Source: Oxalobacteraceae bacterium UBA4003
GTDB taxonomy: Bacteria; Pseudomonadota; Gammaproteobacteria; Burkholderiales; Burkholderiaceae_D
Assembly: GCA_002384815.1 (NCBI GenBank)
Contig: DGBN01000039.1
Location: forward strand, 85,811-149,810
Reading direction: 5' to 3'
Length of the DNA: 64,000 nucleotides
The position numbers and the translations under genes are program-made. Under the pieces are notes generated by a model. It was not told the origin of the DNA, did no database searches, and worked only from the letters and a program-made list of their open reading frames with translations. Below, piece by piece: positions 25,704 through 34,858 of the stretch (position 1 is its first letter; the number at the start of each line of letters is the position of its first letter).

Positions 25704-28700
25704 ATGGCGCCGTCTCCACATCCTGCAACAACAAATAGCCAGCCCGTAGCAGCGGAGCATATACCTGTTCAAATGCGCGCATGGTGGATAACGCTTTTTC
25801 TATTTTTGCTGATCACAAATTTGTTCAGTGCCAGTGCGCAGGCCGATGGTCGCCTGCTCGCGCATATGGAACATAGGCGCTGGATCGCTGCCGATGGCGG
25901 CCCCAGCCAGGTCGGCGCGATCGCACAGACGCGCGACGGTTACTTGTGGCTGGGCACGAATGATTCCTTGTTCCGCTTCGATGGCTTCCGTTTCGTGCGC
26001 CATGAAACGCCAGACGGCAAATCCTCGGGCATCGTATCGTCTTTGCTGGCGGTGGAAAATGAATTGTGGGTCGGTTTGCGCGCCGGCGGCGTCGATGTCA
26101 TTGATGGCGCGGGGATGCGGCGTTACGAAGCGGGCACCAATCTTCCCGGCGGTGTGATTTACAGTTTGGCGCGTGATCGCAGCGGCGCGATCTGGGCTGC
26201 TGCAGACGATGGCCTGGCGCGCTTCGACGGTACGCGCTGGCAAGCAGTTTCCACAAAATGGAATTTCCCCGGCAACAAGGCGCGTGCGGCCTTTGTCGAT
26301 CGCGACGGCGTGCTGTGGGCCGCCAATGAAAACCGCTTGTTCTATCTGCCGGCAGGTGCCGATAAATTTGTCAGTACCGGTCTGGCGACCGATTGGGTCA
26401 GCAAGATCACGCAGGCACCGGATGGATCGATTTGGTTGACCGAGCGTTACAGTGGAAAAGTGCATCGCGGCGTGCTGGTCGGCGGCATATTTTCCGTGAC
26501 CACCAGCGTAATGCATGCATCGTCCAACGGCTTGCTGTTTGATCGCACTGGCGGCTTGTGGGTCAGCACACTGGGACATGGGCTGGAGTATGTCGCCACG
26601 CCGACCGGTGTAAAGGCATTGAGTGCGAATCAGCGTTTTACTTCCAGAGACGGTTTGAGTGCGGACTATATCTGGCCGATGCTGGAGGATAGAGATGGCA
26701 ATCTGTGGGTAGGCACCAGCGCCGGGCTGGATCGCTTTCGGCCGCGCACTCTGATGCCGGCAAAATTTCCGGCGGATGCACTCAGCTATGCGCTGGTTGC
26801 CGGCGACGACGGCAGTGTGTGGGCCGGCACCAGCAATCGTTCGGCGATGCGTCTGGCCGGCAATCGGCTCGATGTTCTGGCCATGCCGGCGCCGACTACC
26901 TGCGCGATGCGCGATGGCAGCGGCACGATCTGGATGGCCGGGCCGGGCGGTATCTGGCGCTCTGAAGGCGACGCTCTGGTTTTCGTGACGTCCTTGCCGG
27001 GCGGCGCTATGCCCGATTCCTCAGTGCGCGCGATGGCACGCGATGCGGCTGGTGATCTGTGGGTGTCCATCAATCGGCTGGGCCTGTTCAAACTGCAAGC
27101 CGGCGTGTGGAAGGCAATCTTGCCGCCGTCCGGTGCGCCCAGTCAGTTGATGCCGGTCACGGCTTCGGCAGACGCAAAAGGAAAATTGTGGTTTGGGTAT
27201 CGCGACAATCTGCTGGTGACGCGCGATGCGCAGGGTGAAAGGCGATGGGGTGTTGCCGATGGTCTGGACATCGGCCACGTCACCGCCATTTCTCATCAGG
27301 GGGCGCGCACCTGGATAGGCGGTCAGCGCGGTATCGGCGTCATCGTTGACGATCGCTTTCATTCCCTGCGTTTGCCCGATAACGGATTGTTCAACAATAT
27401 ATACGCGATCATTGCGGTGCCTAGCAGGGATGGCGGCGAAGATTTGTGGATACATGCCAAGGCCGGCATATTCCAGTTGACGGCGATAGAGCTGGCGCGC
27501 GCCTTTGCCGATGCCACCCATCAGATCCGGTATCGTTCCTACGATCTGATGGGTGGTCTGGCAAATGATCCGTATCAGGTTCTGCCTTTGCCAACGGCGG
27601 TGCGCAGCGCTGACGGGCGCTTGTGGTTTTCCACCAGCAGTGGCGTGGTATGGATAGATGCAGAACGCCCACGGCAGGATGAGGGCGGGCCTGAGGTCAT
27701 GATCGAGTCGGTCAGTGCGGATGGCGCTCTTCTGCCGATGAACACGCCGGCTACACTGACGCCGAATGCCCAGCGCATCGTCATTGATTACACCGCCTTG
27801 AGTTTATCCGCTCCCGAGAGTCTGTCGTTTCGCTACCGTCTGGATGGTTACGACCGCGACTGGCACGATGCCGGTCGCCAGCGTGAAGCGGTGTATACCG
27901 CGCTCGGTGCGGGCGAGTATCGTTTTCGCGTGCTGGCGCAGGATCGCGATGGTTTGCCGAGCGAGCGGGAAGCGGTATTTGTGTTTACCATTCCACCGGT
28001 TTTTTACGAGCGGCCACTGTTTCTGTTTTTTGTCGGTGCGTTGGTATTCGGCTTGCTATGGCTTTTTTACCGCAGCAATGCGCGTCGCGCGGCCGAACAC
28101 ATGCGCACACGGCTGGAAGAACGGCATGGCGAACGCGAACGCATTGCGCGTGAATTGCACGATACGCTGCTGCAGGGTGTGCACGGGCTGATGCTGCGTT
28201 TTCAGGCGGTGACGCAATCGATTCCGGACTCTCATCCGGCCCGACTCGGACTGGAGCAGGCCCTGGACAGGGCAGATCAACTGGTCTGCGAAGGCCGCGA
28301 CCGGGTGCGCGATCTGCGCAAGGACACAGCCGTTTACGGTAGCTTGCAGGATGGAGTGAGGGCACTGGGCGTGGGTCTGGAACATGAGGTCAGCGCGACA
28401 TTTTCGTTGACCATATCCGGTGTGCCCACGTCCTTACAGGCGATGGTCAGGGACGAGGCATATCGTATCGTGCACGAAGCGGTCGTCAATGCCTTCATGC
28501 ACGCAATGGCAGCACACATAGATGTCACTATTGATTATGCGGCGTCAGCGCTGCGTATCGATATCAGCGATGACGGTGTGGGAATCAACCCCGCCTACCT
28601 CGGTGAAAACGGACGCCCGGATCACTGGGGTTTGCGCGGCATGCATGAACGGGCGCAGCGTATAGGTGCGCGTTTGCTCATCCAGGGCAAACCTGCGAGC

Positions 28701-28793
28701 GGCAGCAGAATTGTATTGAGTATTCCGGCGTCTCTGGCCTATCAACGCGCTACGCGACGCTGGTTTCACTGGCGCTACCATTGGATGAAATGA
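25704..28793 (+). CDS. Sensor histidine kinase with periplasmic two-component-regulator propeller
   Basis: The 1029-residue membrane kinase begins with an N-terminal signal/TM segment (about 27-48). A periplasmic beta-propeller follows (about 60-690), built of Reg_prop repeats such as DGYLWLGTNDSLFRFDG and DGNLWVGTSAGLDRFRP. A Y_Y_Y domain is at about 705-755, a second TM at about 771-791, and a HisKA_3 dimerisation helix contains the phospho-acceptor His819 (ERIARELHDTLLQGVHG). The HATPase domain has DDGVGI and GLRGMHERA. The phosphate would go to the response regulator 10 bp downstream. Propeller sensors commonly detect small sugars or metabolites; the signal here is unknown. Confidence 0.9.
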   Translation: MAPSPHPATTNSQPVAAEHIPVQMRAWWITLFLFLLITNLFSASAQADGRLLAHMEHRRWIAADGGPSQVGAIAQTRDGYLWLGTNDSLFRFDGFRFVRHETPDGKSSGIVSSLLAVENELWVGLRAGGVDVIDGAGMRRYEAGTNLPGGVIYSLARDRSGAIWAAADDGLARFDGTRWQAVSTKWNFPGNKARAAFVDRDGVLWAANENRLFYLPAGADKFVSTGLATDWVSKITQAPDGSIWLTERYSGKVHRGVLVGGIFSVTTSVMHASSNGLLFDRTGGLWVSTLGHGLEYVATPTGVKALSANQRFTSRDGLSADYIWPMLEDRDGNLWVGTSAGLDRFRPRTLMPAKFPADALSYALVAGDDGSVWAGTSNRSAMRLAGNRLDVLAMPAPTTCAMRDGSGTIWMAGPGGIWRSEGDALVFVTSLPGGAMPDSSVRAMARDAAGDLWVSINRLGLFKLQAGVWKAILPPSGAPSQLMPVTASADAKGKLWFGYRDNLLVTRDAQGERRWGVADGLDIGHVTAISHQGARTWIGGQRGIGVIVDDRFHSLRLPDNGLFNNIYAIIAVPSRDGGEDLWIHAKAGIFQLTAIELARAFADATHQIRYRSYDLMGGLANDPYQVLPLPTAVRSADGRLWFSTSSGVVWIDAERPRQDEGGPEVMIESVSADGALLPMNTPATLTPNAQRIVIDYTALSLSAPESLSFRYRLDGYDRDWHDAGRQREAVYTALGAGEYRFRVLAQDRDGLPSEREAVFVFTIPPVFYERPLFLFFVGALVFGLLWLFYRSNARRAAEHMRTRLEERHGERERIARELHDTLLQGVHGLMLRFQAVTQSIPDSHPARLGLEQALDRADQLVCEGRDRVRDLRKDTAVYGSLQDGVRALGVGLEHEVSATFSLTISGVPTSLQAMVRDEAYRIVHEAVVNAFMHAMAAHIDVTIDYAASALRIDISDDGVGINPAYLGENGRPDHWGLRGMHERAQRIGARLLIQGKPASGSRIVLSIPASLAYQRATRRWFHWRYHWMK

Positions 28794-28803
28794 GGAATGA
28801 TCT

Positions 28804-29436
28804 GTGATCGATGAAAAAAAGCCGATACGCATACTGGTTGCAGACGATCACCCGCTGATGCTGGAAGGCATAGGCGTGGTGATTGCCAGTCAGCCCGATA
28901 TGCAACTGGTAGGCGAGGCGGCCGATGGTAATGAAGCGCTGGCGCAGTTTCGCGCGCTGCTGCCGGATGTTACGCTGATCGATCTGCAGATGCCGAATGC
29001 CAATGGTATCGATGCGATACGCGCTATCCGTGCCGAATTTCCGCAAGCCTGCATCGCGATACTGACGACTTATCGCGGTGATGTGCGCGCCCTGCATGCG
29101 ATCAAGGCCGGTGCGCAGGGCTATCTGCTCAAGAGCACCTTGCGCAAGGAATTGACGGAAGCCATACGTGTATTGGCGGCAGGAAACCGCTACTTCCCGC
29201 CTGAAATTGCAGCCGAGCTGACGCATTATCTGGGACAGGATTGCCTGAGTCCGCGCGAAATACAGGTGCTGCAATTGATCGCGCGCGGTTGTGCCAACAA
29301 GCAGATCGCCGGTGAACTGGGTCTGTCGGAAGACACGATCAAGGGCCATCTGCGCAGCATCATGGAGAAGCTGGGTGCGAACAACCGCACACACGCGGTG
29401 ACCATAGGCATAGAGCGCGGCTTTATCGAGTTGTAG
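28804..29436 (+). CDS. LuxR/NarL-type response regulator
   Basis: The 210-residue regulator has a receiver domain with acidic Asp14/Asp15 (VADDHP), phospho-acceptor Asp60 (TLIDLQMP), Thr near 88 and Lys110 (GYLLKS). A LuxR helix-turn-helix follows at about 145-210 (LSPREIQVLQLIARGCANKQIAGELGLSEDTIKGHL, cited by its ends). It starts with GTG 28804, preceded by GAGGAA. It is the cognate partner of the upstream kinase and would control target promoters on phosphorylation. A hairpin at 29442-29461 (GACCACAC/GTGTGGTC) follows the stop. Confidence 0.92.
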   Translation: MIDEKKPIRILVADDHPLMLEGIGVVIASQPDMQLVGEAADGNEALAQFRALLPDVTLIDLQMPNANGIDAIRAIRAEFPQACIAILTTYRGDVRALHAIKAGAQGYLLKSTLRKELTEAIRVLAAGNRYFPPEIAAELTHYLGQDCLSPREIQVLQLIARGCANKQIAGELGLSEDTIKGHLRSIMEKLGANNRTHAVTIGIERGFIEL

Positions 29437-29441
29437 TTCCT

Positions 29442-29461
29442 GACCACACTTTAGTGTGGTC
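29442..29461. terminator. Hairpin after the response regulator gene
   Basis: GACCACAC-TTTA-GTGTGGTC forms a perfect 8-bp stem starting 6 nt after the stop codon. No T-run follows, so termination is likely weak. Confidence 0.45.
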
Positions 29462-29519
29462 ATCCATCCCCCTGCCTGGGTCTGTGCGGCAACGCCGTGC
29501 ACCCGCATCATTCCTGTTT

Positions 29520-30098
29520 ATGGCGCTTCGCGTCATGCCACAGGAGTCTATCGTGCACACCCTCCAGTACCGCGCTGTCGGTGCCTGTTCTGAAAGCGAC
29601 AGCCAGCTGACATGCCGGTGTCTGGTGTGTGTGATTGCACGGGTTCGCCAGAATCAGACATTGCCTTGCGCAGAACGCAGTTGCAAGGGCGGTCTAGCCG
29701 CTTGGCAGATGGAACGCCTGAATGCTTATGTGGATCAAAATATGGGAGCGAGAATCCGCACTCTCGATCTGGCTGCGCTACTCGATCTGAGCGCCAGTCA
29801 TTTCTCGCGCGCCTTCAAGCAGAGTAACGGAATTCCGCCGCGTGTATATATAGTGCAACGACGCATTGCAGCCGCATGCATGATGATGCTGACGACGCAG
29901 CATGCGCTGACCGAGATTGCTTACATCCACGGTTTTTGCGATCAATCCCATTTCAATCGGGCTTTCCATCAGGCGATCGGCGCCGCGCCGAAGGAATGGC
30001 GCCGCCGCAATCAGGAGGTACAGATTCCGCTCCATACCCGGCCGGTGCCGTTGATGCTGCATGGTGAATATGTCTGGGCGAACGCTGAACCAGGGTGA
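29520..30098 (+). CDS. AraC family transcriptional regulator
   Basis: The C-terminal 110 residues form an AraC DNA-binding domain with two helix-turn-helix units (LDLAALLDLSASHFSRAFKQ and ALTEIAYIHGFCDQSHFNRAF), ending in GAAPKEWRRRN. The N-terminal part is short (about 80 residues), holds several cysteines (CRCLVCV, CAERSCKGG) and has no recognisable ligand-binding domain. The start is uncertain: ATG 29520 and ATG 29535 are both in frame, while the earlier GTG 29454 lies in the upstream hairpin. It follows the two-component pair on the same strand and may be an output regulator or an independent one. Confidence 0.75.
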   Translation: MALRVMPQESIVHTLQYRAVGACSESDSQLTCRCLVCVIARVRQNQTLPCAERSCKGGLAAWQMERLNAYVDQNMGARIRTLDLAALLDLSASHFSRAFKQSNGIPPRVYIVQRRIAAACMMMLTTQHALTEIAYIHGFCDQSHFNRAFHQAIGAAPKEWRRRNQEVQIPLHTRPVPLMLHGEYVWANAEPG

Positions 30099-30312
30099 AC
30101 TTAACTTGCCTGTTTGTACGTCATCTTGACAAGGAATGATAAACAGCCACAGGTTTTGTGGTCGTTTTGCTGATAATGTGCGCATTTCTTCCCGGAACAC
30201 TTGAAACCTGCCGTCCGCATGAGTACATTTGAGTGTGTAGATTCAAGCTTCCCCAGCACGGTTCTGTACCGGTCTCGAGCGCGATGATCGGCAAATTCCA
30301 AGCGAGGTAATG

Positions 30313-30432
30313 ATGGACGTCTTACTTTACGCACTCTTTTGTCTGATCCTGCCGCTGTGGGTATTTGCAGGCTTGTATCTGTTGCTTGAATTTGCCGATG
30401 ACTTCAAAAAGAAGCATGAACTCAAGAAATAG
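30313..30432 (+). CDS. Small single-pass membrane protein, 39 residues
   Basis: This short frame encodes MDVLLYALFCLILPLWVFAG, a hydrophobic helix, followed by LYLLLEFADDFKKKHELKK, a charged lysine-rich tail. It has a GAGG ribosome binding site 6 nt before ATG 30313 (30310 is also in frame), and a strong terminator 70 bp after the stop. The combination of ribosome binding site, TM helix with a positive cytoplasmic tail and terminator makes it a likely real gene. The function is unknown; small proteins like this often act as subunits or modulators of membrane complexes. Confidence 0.6.
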   Translation: MDVLLYALFCLILPLWVFAGLYLLLEFADDFKKKHELKK

Positions 30433-30502
30433 TGTGCGCCCGGATTGACCGTGTCGCGCAATGCATGTGCGACGCGGGCCGATGCCGCAGAGCAAGCCAG
30501 TG

Positions 30503-30531
30503 AGAGGACGCACTATGTGTCCTCTTTTTTT
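30503..30531 (+). terminator. Rho-independent terminator after the small membrane protein gene
   Basis: AGAGGAC (30503-30509) pairs with GTCCTCT (30519-30525), followed by a run of T. Confidence 0.85.
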
Positions 30532-30674
30532 GTGCGTCAGCAGCCAGGCGTCGCAGCTTGTCTGCCGGAGCGTGAATAGCTTCGTGATAGCTTGGCTTGG
30601 CGGCAACAAATCGCGTAGTGCCTTAAGACGATTGCAGGTGCCCGTATCCTTTGAACATTAATCGGGCCTGACCC

Positions 30675-30912
30675 TTGGCGCCTATCTCTTTTCATCGCAA
30701 CCGGCCGTTGCGATTGATGGTGTTGTGGCTGATCGCGCTGTGGATTATTACCGCCAAACCCCTCTGTTTCCGCGCGACTGGCTGCTATTCACTTACCGGC
30801 GCTTTGCCTTTTCCGATCTGTCTTACGGTTTGTTTACGCTATTCATGTCGCTGCACCTCGTCGGCGCCCATTTCACCTATGCTGAAGTCCCTTTCGGCTA
30901 CCTGCTTCTTCT
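30675..30912 (+). pseudogene. Remnant of a DUF2238 (YjdF-like) inner membrane protein gene
   Basis: Two frames carry pieces of one family. The first gives RLMVLWLIALWIITA (about 30708-30752). A second, offset by two bases, gives RDWLLFTYRRFAFSDLSY and HLVGAHFTYAEVPFGY (about 30770-30900), which are hallmarks of DUF2238 proteins. Compared with the family there is a frameshift after the first helix and a deletion between DWLL and FTYRRF. Homology stops after PFGY, although the family is about 200 residues. The gene is therefore broken and truncated. Confidence 0.65.
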
Positions 30913-31035
30913 TTTACCGCTCTTTCGAACGCATGTGATCGTGCAAAACACTATTTTTCGCACTATTTTGGTGCGTTTATTCCCTTTACATCTTCAAAAC
31001 TGCGCATTTTCAGGGGTTTTTGCTCAAAACTGACA

Positions 31036-31051
31036 TGGCACAATTAATGCA
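31036..31051 (+). promoter_or_regulatory. Predicted sigma-54 (-24/-12) promoter of the TRAP operon
   Basis: TGGCACAATTAATGCA matches the RpoN consensus at the -24 block (TGGCAC) and nearly at the -12 block (ATGCA for TTGCA). GG (31037-31038) and GC (31049-31050) have the required 12-bp spacing. Predicted start is near 31062, giving a leader of about 54 nt. Confidence 0.6.
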
Positions 31052-31115
31052 CCATGGAAAAGGTAAGACGCTTTCGCGAGATTTCTTTCTATGCAACTTT
31101 TTTGGAGTAACGATC

Positions 31116-32213
31116 ATGCAAAACAGCCGACGTAAATTTGTATCGAGTGGTATTGCCGCAGGTGTGGCAGGCGCGAGTATGGCTTTTCCTATGGTGGCCA
31201 AGGCGCAAGGCGCTACATTCAACTGGAAAATGACCAGTGCTTATCCAAAAGGCTCGCCTTTCTATATGGAAGGTCCGGGTAGTGCGACCGATCTGGCCAA
31301 GCGCATTACCGAAATGTCCCAGGGGAGGCTGAAAATTCAGGTCTACGGTGCAGGCGAGTTGATCCCGGCGCTGGAAGGATTCGATGCCGTGCGTTCCGGC
31401 ACGGTCGAGATGAATCACGCGAATAGTTATTTCTGGACCGGCAAGACCTTCGCTGCGCAGTACTTCACGGCAGTACCTTTCGGTTTGAACTTCCAGGGGA
31501 TCAACGGCTGGCTGTATGACGGCGGTGGTCTTGCTTTGTGGAATGAGGTGTATGCGCCTTTCGGCATGGTCGCCATGCCTTGCGGTAATACCGGTGTGCA
31601 GATGACAGGCTGGTTCAAGAAGGAAATCAAGTCAGTTGCGGATTTGAAGGGTTTGAAGATGCGTATTCCCGGCCTTGCCGGCAAGGTTTACGCCAAGCTC
31701 GGTGTTGACGTCAAGTTGCTGCCAGGCGGCGAAATCTTCCCTGCGCTGGAACGCGGTGTAATCGATGCGGCAGAATTCGTCGGCCCGTTTCAGGATCGCA
31801 AGCTCGGTCTGCAAAAAGCGGCCAAGTATTACTACACCACCGGCTGGCACGAATCGTCGACCGTATCCGAGCTGTTGATCAACAAGGCCGCGTGGGACAA
31901 GTTGCCCAAGGATCTGCAAGCCATCGTGACCAATGCCGCCGCTGCCTGCAACGTGATCAGCGAAGCCTGGTGCCAGCGCAACAATGCCGAAGCGATGGAC
32001 GATCTGGTCAACAAGCAGGGTGTTATCGCGCGTCCGTTGCCGGATAGCGTGATCGAAGCGCTGCGTGCAGAAACAAAAAAGGTAATCGCCGAAGCCGTTG
32101 CCAAAGACCCGATGACCAAGAAGGTGAACGATTCGTACGTGGCTTACCAGGCCAAGTACGACGCGTGGTCGAAGTACAGCGAAACCGCGTATCACAACAA
32201 GGTGCAGAAATAA
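31116..32213 (+). CDS. dctP: TRAP transporter substrate-binding protein (DctP family)
   Basis: The 365-residue periplasmic receptor has a Tat-like signal (NSRRKFVSSGIAAGVAGAS). A DctP-fold body follows, with WKMTSAYPKGSPF and GLKMRIPGLAGKVYAKLG, where the conserved Arg that binds the carboxylate sits in MRIPG. The sequence resembles the 2-oxoacid/monocarboxylate branch (TakP-like) rather than classical succinate DctP, so a keto or hydroxy acid is the likely ligand (inference). Start 31116 has GGAG at 31103-31106; an earlier in-frame start at 31020 lies upstream of the predicted transcription start. It is first in a three-gene operon. Confidence 0.88.
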   Translation: MQNSRRKFVSSGIAAGVAGASMAFPMVAKAQGATFNWKMTSAYPKGSPFYMEGPGSATDLAKRITEMSQGRLKIQVYGAGELIPALEGFDAVRSGTVEMNHANSYFWTGKTFAAQYFTAVPFGLNFQGINGWLYDGGGLALWNEVYAPFGMVAMPCGNTGVQMTGWFKKEIKSVADLKGLKMRIPGLAGKVYAKLGVDVKLLPGGEIFPALERGVIDAAEFVGPFQDRKLGLQKAAKYYYTTGWHESSTVSELLINKAAWDKLPKDLQAIVTNAAAACNVISEAWCQRNNAEAMDDLVNKQGVIARPLPDSVIEALRAETKKVIAEAVAKDPMTKKVNDSYVAYQAKYDAWSKYSETAYHNKVQK

Positions 32214-32225
32214 AACGGAGTTTTC

Positions 32226-32753
32226 ATGACTAACAAGGCCATCTGGTCGACCGTCAGGTCGATCGAGGCGGTCATTGACGCGATAGGCAGAGCCACCTCA
32301 TGGCTGGCTCTGCTGATCATCGTATTGATGACTGTCAACGTAATACTGCGTTACACAATTAGCTTCGGCGCTGTCTGGTCGCAGGAAATGGAGTGGCATC
32401 TGATGGGTGCACTCATCCTGTTCGGCATGAGTTATGCGCTGCTGAAGGACGATAACGTGCGCGTGGATTTGTTCTACGCGAATTATTCAGCGCGTACAAA
32501 ATTTCTGGTTGATCTGCTTTCCATGGGACTGCAGATCTGTATCTGCTGCGTGATCATCTGGCTGTCGATCAATTACGTGCAGCAATCGTATTCGATTGGC
32601 GAGATCTCGTCCGATCCTGGTGGTTTGCCTTTCCGCTGGGCCATCAAGGCACTGCTGCCGATCGGGTTTGGTCTGCTGTTGCTGCAATCGATAGGCGCAC
32701 TGCTCAAGCTGATTGCCAAATATCAGGAAAGGGAAGGGGCTTCCCATGCCTGA
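32226..32753 (+). CDS. dctQ: TRAP transporter small permease (DctQ)
   Basis: The 175-residue protein has four hydrophobic helices and the DctQ hallmark RYTISFGAVWSQEMEWHLMGALILFGMSYALL (cited by its start and end, RYTISF and GMSYALL). It forms the small membrane subunit that works with DctM and the binding protein in sodium-driven uptake. It begins 12 bp after the receptor gene and overlaps dctM by 8 bp. Confidence 0.87.
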   Translation: MTNKAIWSTVRSIEAVIDAIGRATSWLALLIIVLMTVNVILRYTISFGAVWSQEMEWHLMGALILFGMSYALLKDDNVRVDLFYANYSARTKFLVDLLSMGLQICICCVIIWLSINYVQQSYSIGEISSDPGGLPFRWAIKALLPIGFGLLLLQSIGALLKLIAKYQEREGASHA

Positions 32754-34071
32754 ATTTGAAATTCTCGCCATCATGATGCTGGTGGGATTCTTCCTGCTGC
32801 TGATGATAGGCGTGCCGGTTGCAATCACACTGGCGACAGTCGGTTTTGTATTCGGTACCATCGGCTTTGGCACCACGCTGTTCAACCTGCTGCCGGCACG
32901 TCTGTTCGGCGTGGCGACCGGCTATCAGTGGCTGGCGATACCGCTGTTTATCTTCATGGGTGTGATGCTGGAGAAGTCGCGGCTGGCGGACGATCTTCTG
33001 GATGTGATGGGCCACCTTGCCGGTCGCTTGCGCGGCGGCATGGCGGTCGGTATCGTCCTGTTCGGTATTCTGATGGGCGCCATGACAGGGATCGTTGGCG
33101 CAACTGTCATCACGCTCGGTTTGCTGACGCTGCCAACCCTGATCAAACGCGGTTACGACAAGAGCATGGCGTGCGGCGTGATCTGCGCGTCCGGCACATT
33201 GGGACAAATCATTCCGCCTAGCCTGATCCTGATTCTGCTGTCGGACATCATGCAGATGTCGGTCGGCACGCTGTTCGCTGCAGCGGTCGGTCCGGGCGTT
33301 TTGCTGGCACTGGTCTACATTGTCTACATTCTGTTCATGGGCTGGTTGAAGCCTAACGCGATGCCGCCGATTTCGCAGGAAGAACGTGACAGCGTGACCA
33401 GCAAGCAACTGTGGATACGTTTCATCAAGGTCGTGGTGCCGCCGGTACTGCTGGTGGTCTCTGTGCTGGGTTCCATCGTCGGCGGGATTGCCGCGCCGAC
33501 TGAAGCTGCCTCCATGGGTGCACTGGGTTCGATTATCGTGACCGTCGTTTCACGGCGCTTTACGTGGAACGTGCTGCGGAATGTAGTGCGGGATACGGCC
33601 AAAATCACCGCGATGATGATGTTCATCCTGATGTGCGCGCAGGTATTTGCATTGTCGTTCCGTGGCTTGCACGGGGAGGATCTGATCACCGACCTGTTCG
33701 CTACATTGCCGGGCGGAGTAAACACCGCAATCTGGTTCATGCTGCTGCTGATCTTTGTGCTGGGCTTCTTCGTCGAATGGATAGAGATCAGCTACATTGC
33801 GGTGCCGCTGTTCCTGCCGGTGATGCTGGCGCACGGTGTCGATCCGGTATGGCTGGCGATGCTGATCACGCTCAATTTGCAGTCTTCCTTCCTGACGCCG
33901 CCATTTGGCTGGGCGCTGTTCTATCTGAAGGGAGTCGCACCGCCGGAGGTGACCACCAGGGATATCTACAAGGGAGTTTTGCCTTTCATCGCGATGCAGG
34001 GTTTGACGCTGGTACTGGTGTTCTACTTCCCGCAGATTGCGACCTGGCTGCCGAAGGCGATCGGCTGGTAA
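32746..34071 (+). CDS. dctM: TRAP transporter large permease (DctM)
   Basis: The 441-residue, roughly 12-helix transport subunit of the TRAP system has IPLFIFMGVMLEKS, GQIIPPSLILILLSD and the late motif GLLTLPTLIKRGYDKSMACG, typical of DctM. Start ATG 32746 overlaps dctQ; a longer frame to 32713 runs inside dctQ. It is the last gene of the operon and is followed by a strong terminator at 34155. Confidence 0.9.
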   Translation: MPEFEILAIMMLVGFFLLLMIGVPVAITLATVGFVFGTIGFGTTLFNLLPARLFGVATGYQWLAIPLFIFMGVMLEKSRLADDLLDVMGHLAGRLRGGMAVGIVLFGILMGAMTGIVGATVITLGLLTLPTLIKRGYDKSMACGVICASGTLGQIIPPSLILILLSDIMQMSVGTLFAAAVGPGVLLALVYIVYILFMGWLKPNAMPPISQEERDSVTSKQLWIRFIKVVVPPVLLVVSVLGSIVGGIAAPTEAASMGALGSIIVTVVSRRFTWNVLRNVVRDTAKITAMMMFILMCAQVFALSFRGLHGEDLITDLFATLPGGVNTAIWFMLLLIFVLGFFVEWIEISYIAVPLFLPVMLAHGVDPVWLAMLITLNLQSSFLTPPFGWALFYLKGVAPPEVTTRDIYKGVLPFIAMQGLTLVLVFYFPQIATWLPKAIGW

Positions 34072-34154
34072 GTGCTGGCGTGCCAGAGATGTAAGCTTCC
34101 CCGCTAGCCCGGAAATTGCTGCCGATTTTTCTGGTCAGCTCTTGTATTGACAAC

Positions 34155-34182
34155 GCCCGATGCACTGCATCGGGCATTTTTT
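34155..34182 (+). terminator. Rho-independent terminator of the TRAP operon
   Basis: GCCCGATGC-ACT-GCATCGGGC is a perfect 9-bp stem followed by a T-run, 84 bp after dctM. Confidence 0.92.
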
Positions 34183-34238
34183 ATTGTGGCGAGCCTATAC
34201 AAGTTTGTGCTTACTTGCGCGAAGGCTGAGTAGTCTGA

Positions 34239-34853
34239 TTACTTTGCGGCAGCAATGGCCTGCGACAATTTTTCGGACAACTGCGGACGTGCTCCATCGA
34301 CCGCCTGCACAACTGCTTCCGGCCCAAAGACCAATCCTTGCAGCGGGAAAAAATGCACATCGTTGATGCCGATTGATGCCAGCGCATACTTCAGGTAGGG
34401 TGTCAGGAAGTCAGCCTGTTTCGCGCGTTCGCCCACGTGAAAGCCGCCTGAGCTGACCAGTACGAAAGTTGGTCGGTCTTCCATCAAGCCGACCTTGCCT
34501 TGCGGTGTGGAATTGAAGCTGCGATTGATGCGGATCACATGATCTATCCACAGTTTTAGCGCGGCGGGTACTGTGAAGTTGTGCATGGGCGTGATGATGA
34601 ACAGCATGTCAGTTTGCTCAAGCTCGACGATTAGGCGCTCCGACCATGCGAATTTTTCAGCATCGTGTGGCGTGTGTGAAGTGACGGCCAGCGCGTAGTC
34701 GCGTGCTATGGGCGGAATGGGTGACCGCACCAGATCGCGTTCTGTGATCTGCACGTTGCTCAGACCTGACGCGATAATCGTTTCCCTGACAAGTTGGTAG
34801 CCGTGGCTGGCGTCGCTGTGCGGGCCGCTGTTCAATAACAAAATGCGTGTCAT
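34239..34853 (-). CDS. FMN-dependent NADH-azoreductase / flavodoxin-fold oxidoreductase
   Basis: The 204-residue protein has the flavodoxin-like quinone reductase outline. LLLNSGPHSDASHGYQL is the phosphate-binding loop, ITPMHNFTVPAALKLWIDHV matches the AzoR PMYNFxxPxxLKxxxD motif, and LVSSGGFH closes the FMN site. AzoR enzymes reduce quinones and azo compounds with NADH. ATG 34853 has AGGA 9 nt upstream; ATG 34862 has no room for a ribosome binding site. It is the last of a minus-strand group with GNAT, NmrA-like and AhpD-like genes, beside a broken MocR regulator. Confidence 0.85.
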   Translation of the reverse strand: MTRILLLNSGPHSDASHGYQLVRETIIASGLSNVQITERDLVRSPIPPIARDYALAVTSHTPHDAEKFAWSERLIVELEQTDMLFIITPMHNFTVPAALKLWIDHVIRINRSFNSTPQGKVGLMEDRPTFVLVSSGGFHVGERAKQADFLTPYLKYALASIGINDVHFFPLQGLVFGPEAVVQAVDGARPQLSEKLSQAIAAAK

Positions 34854-34858
34854 GTAAT

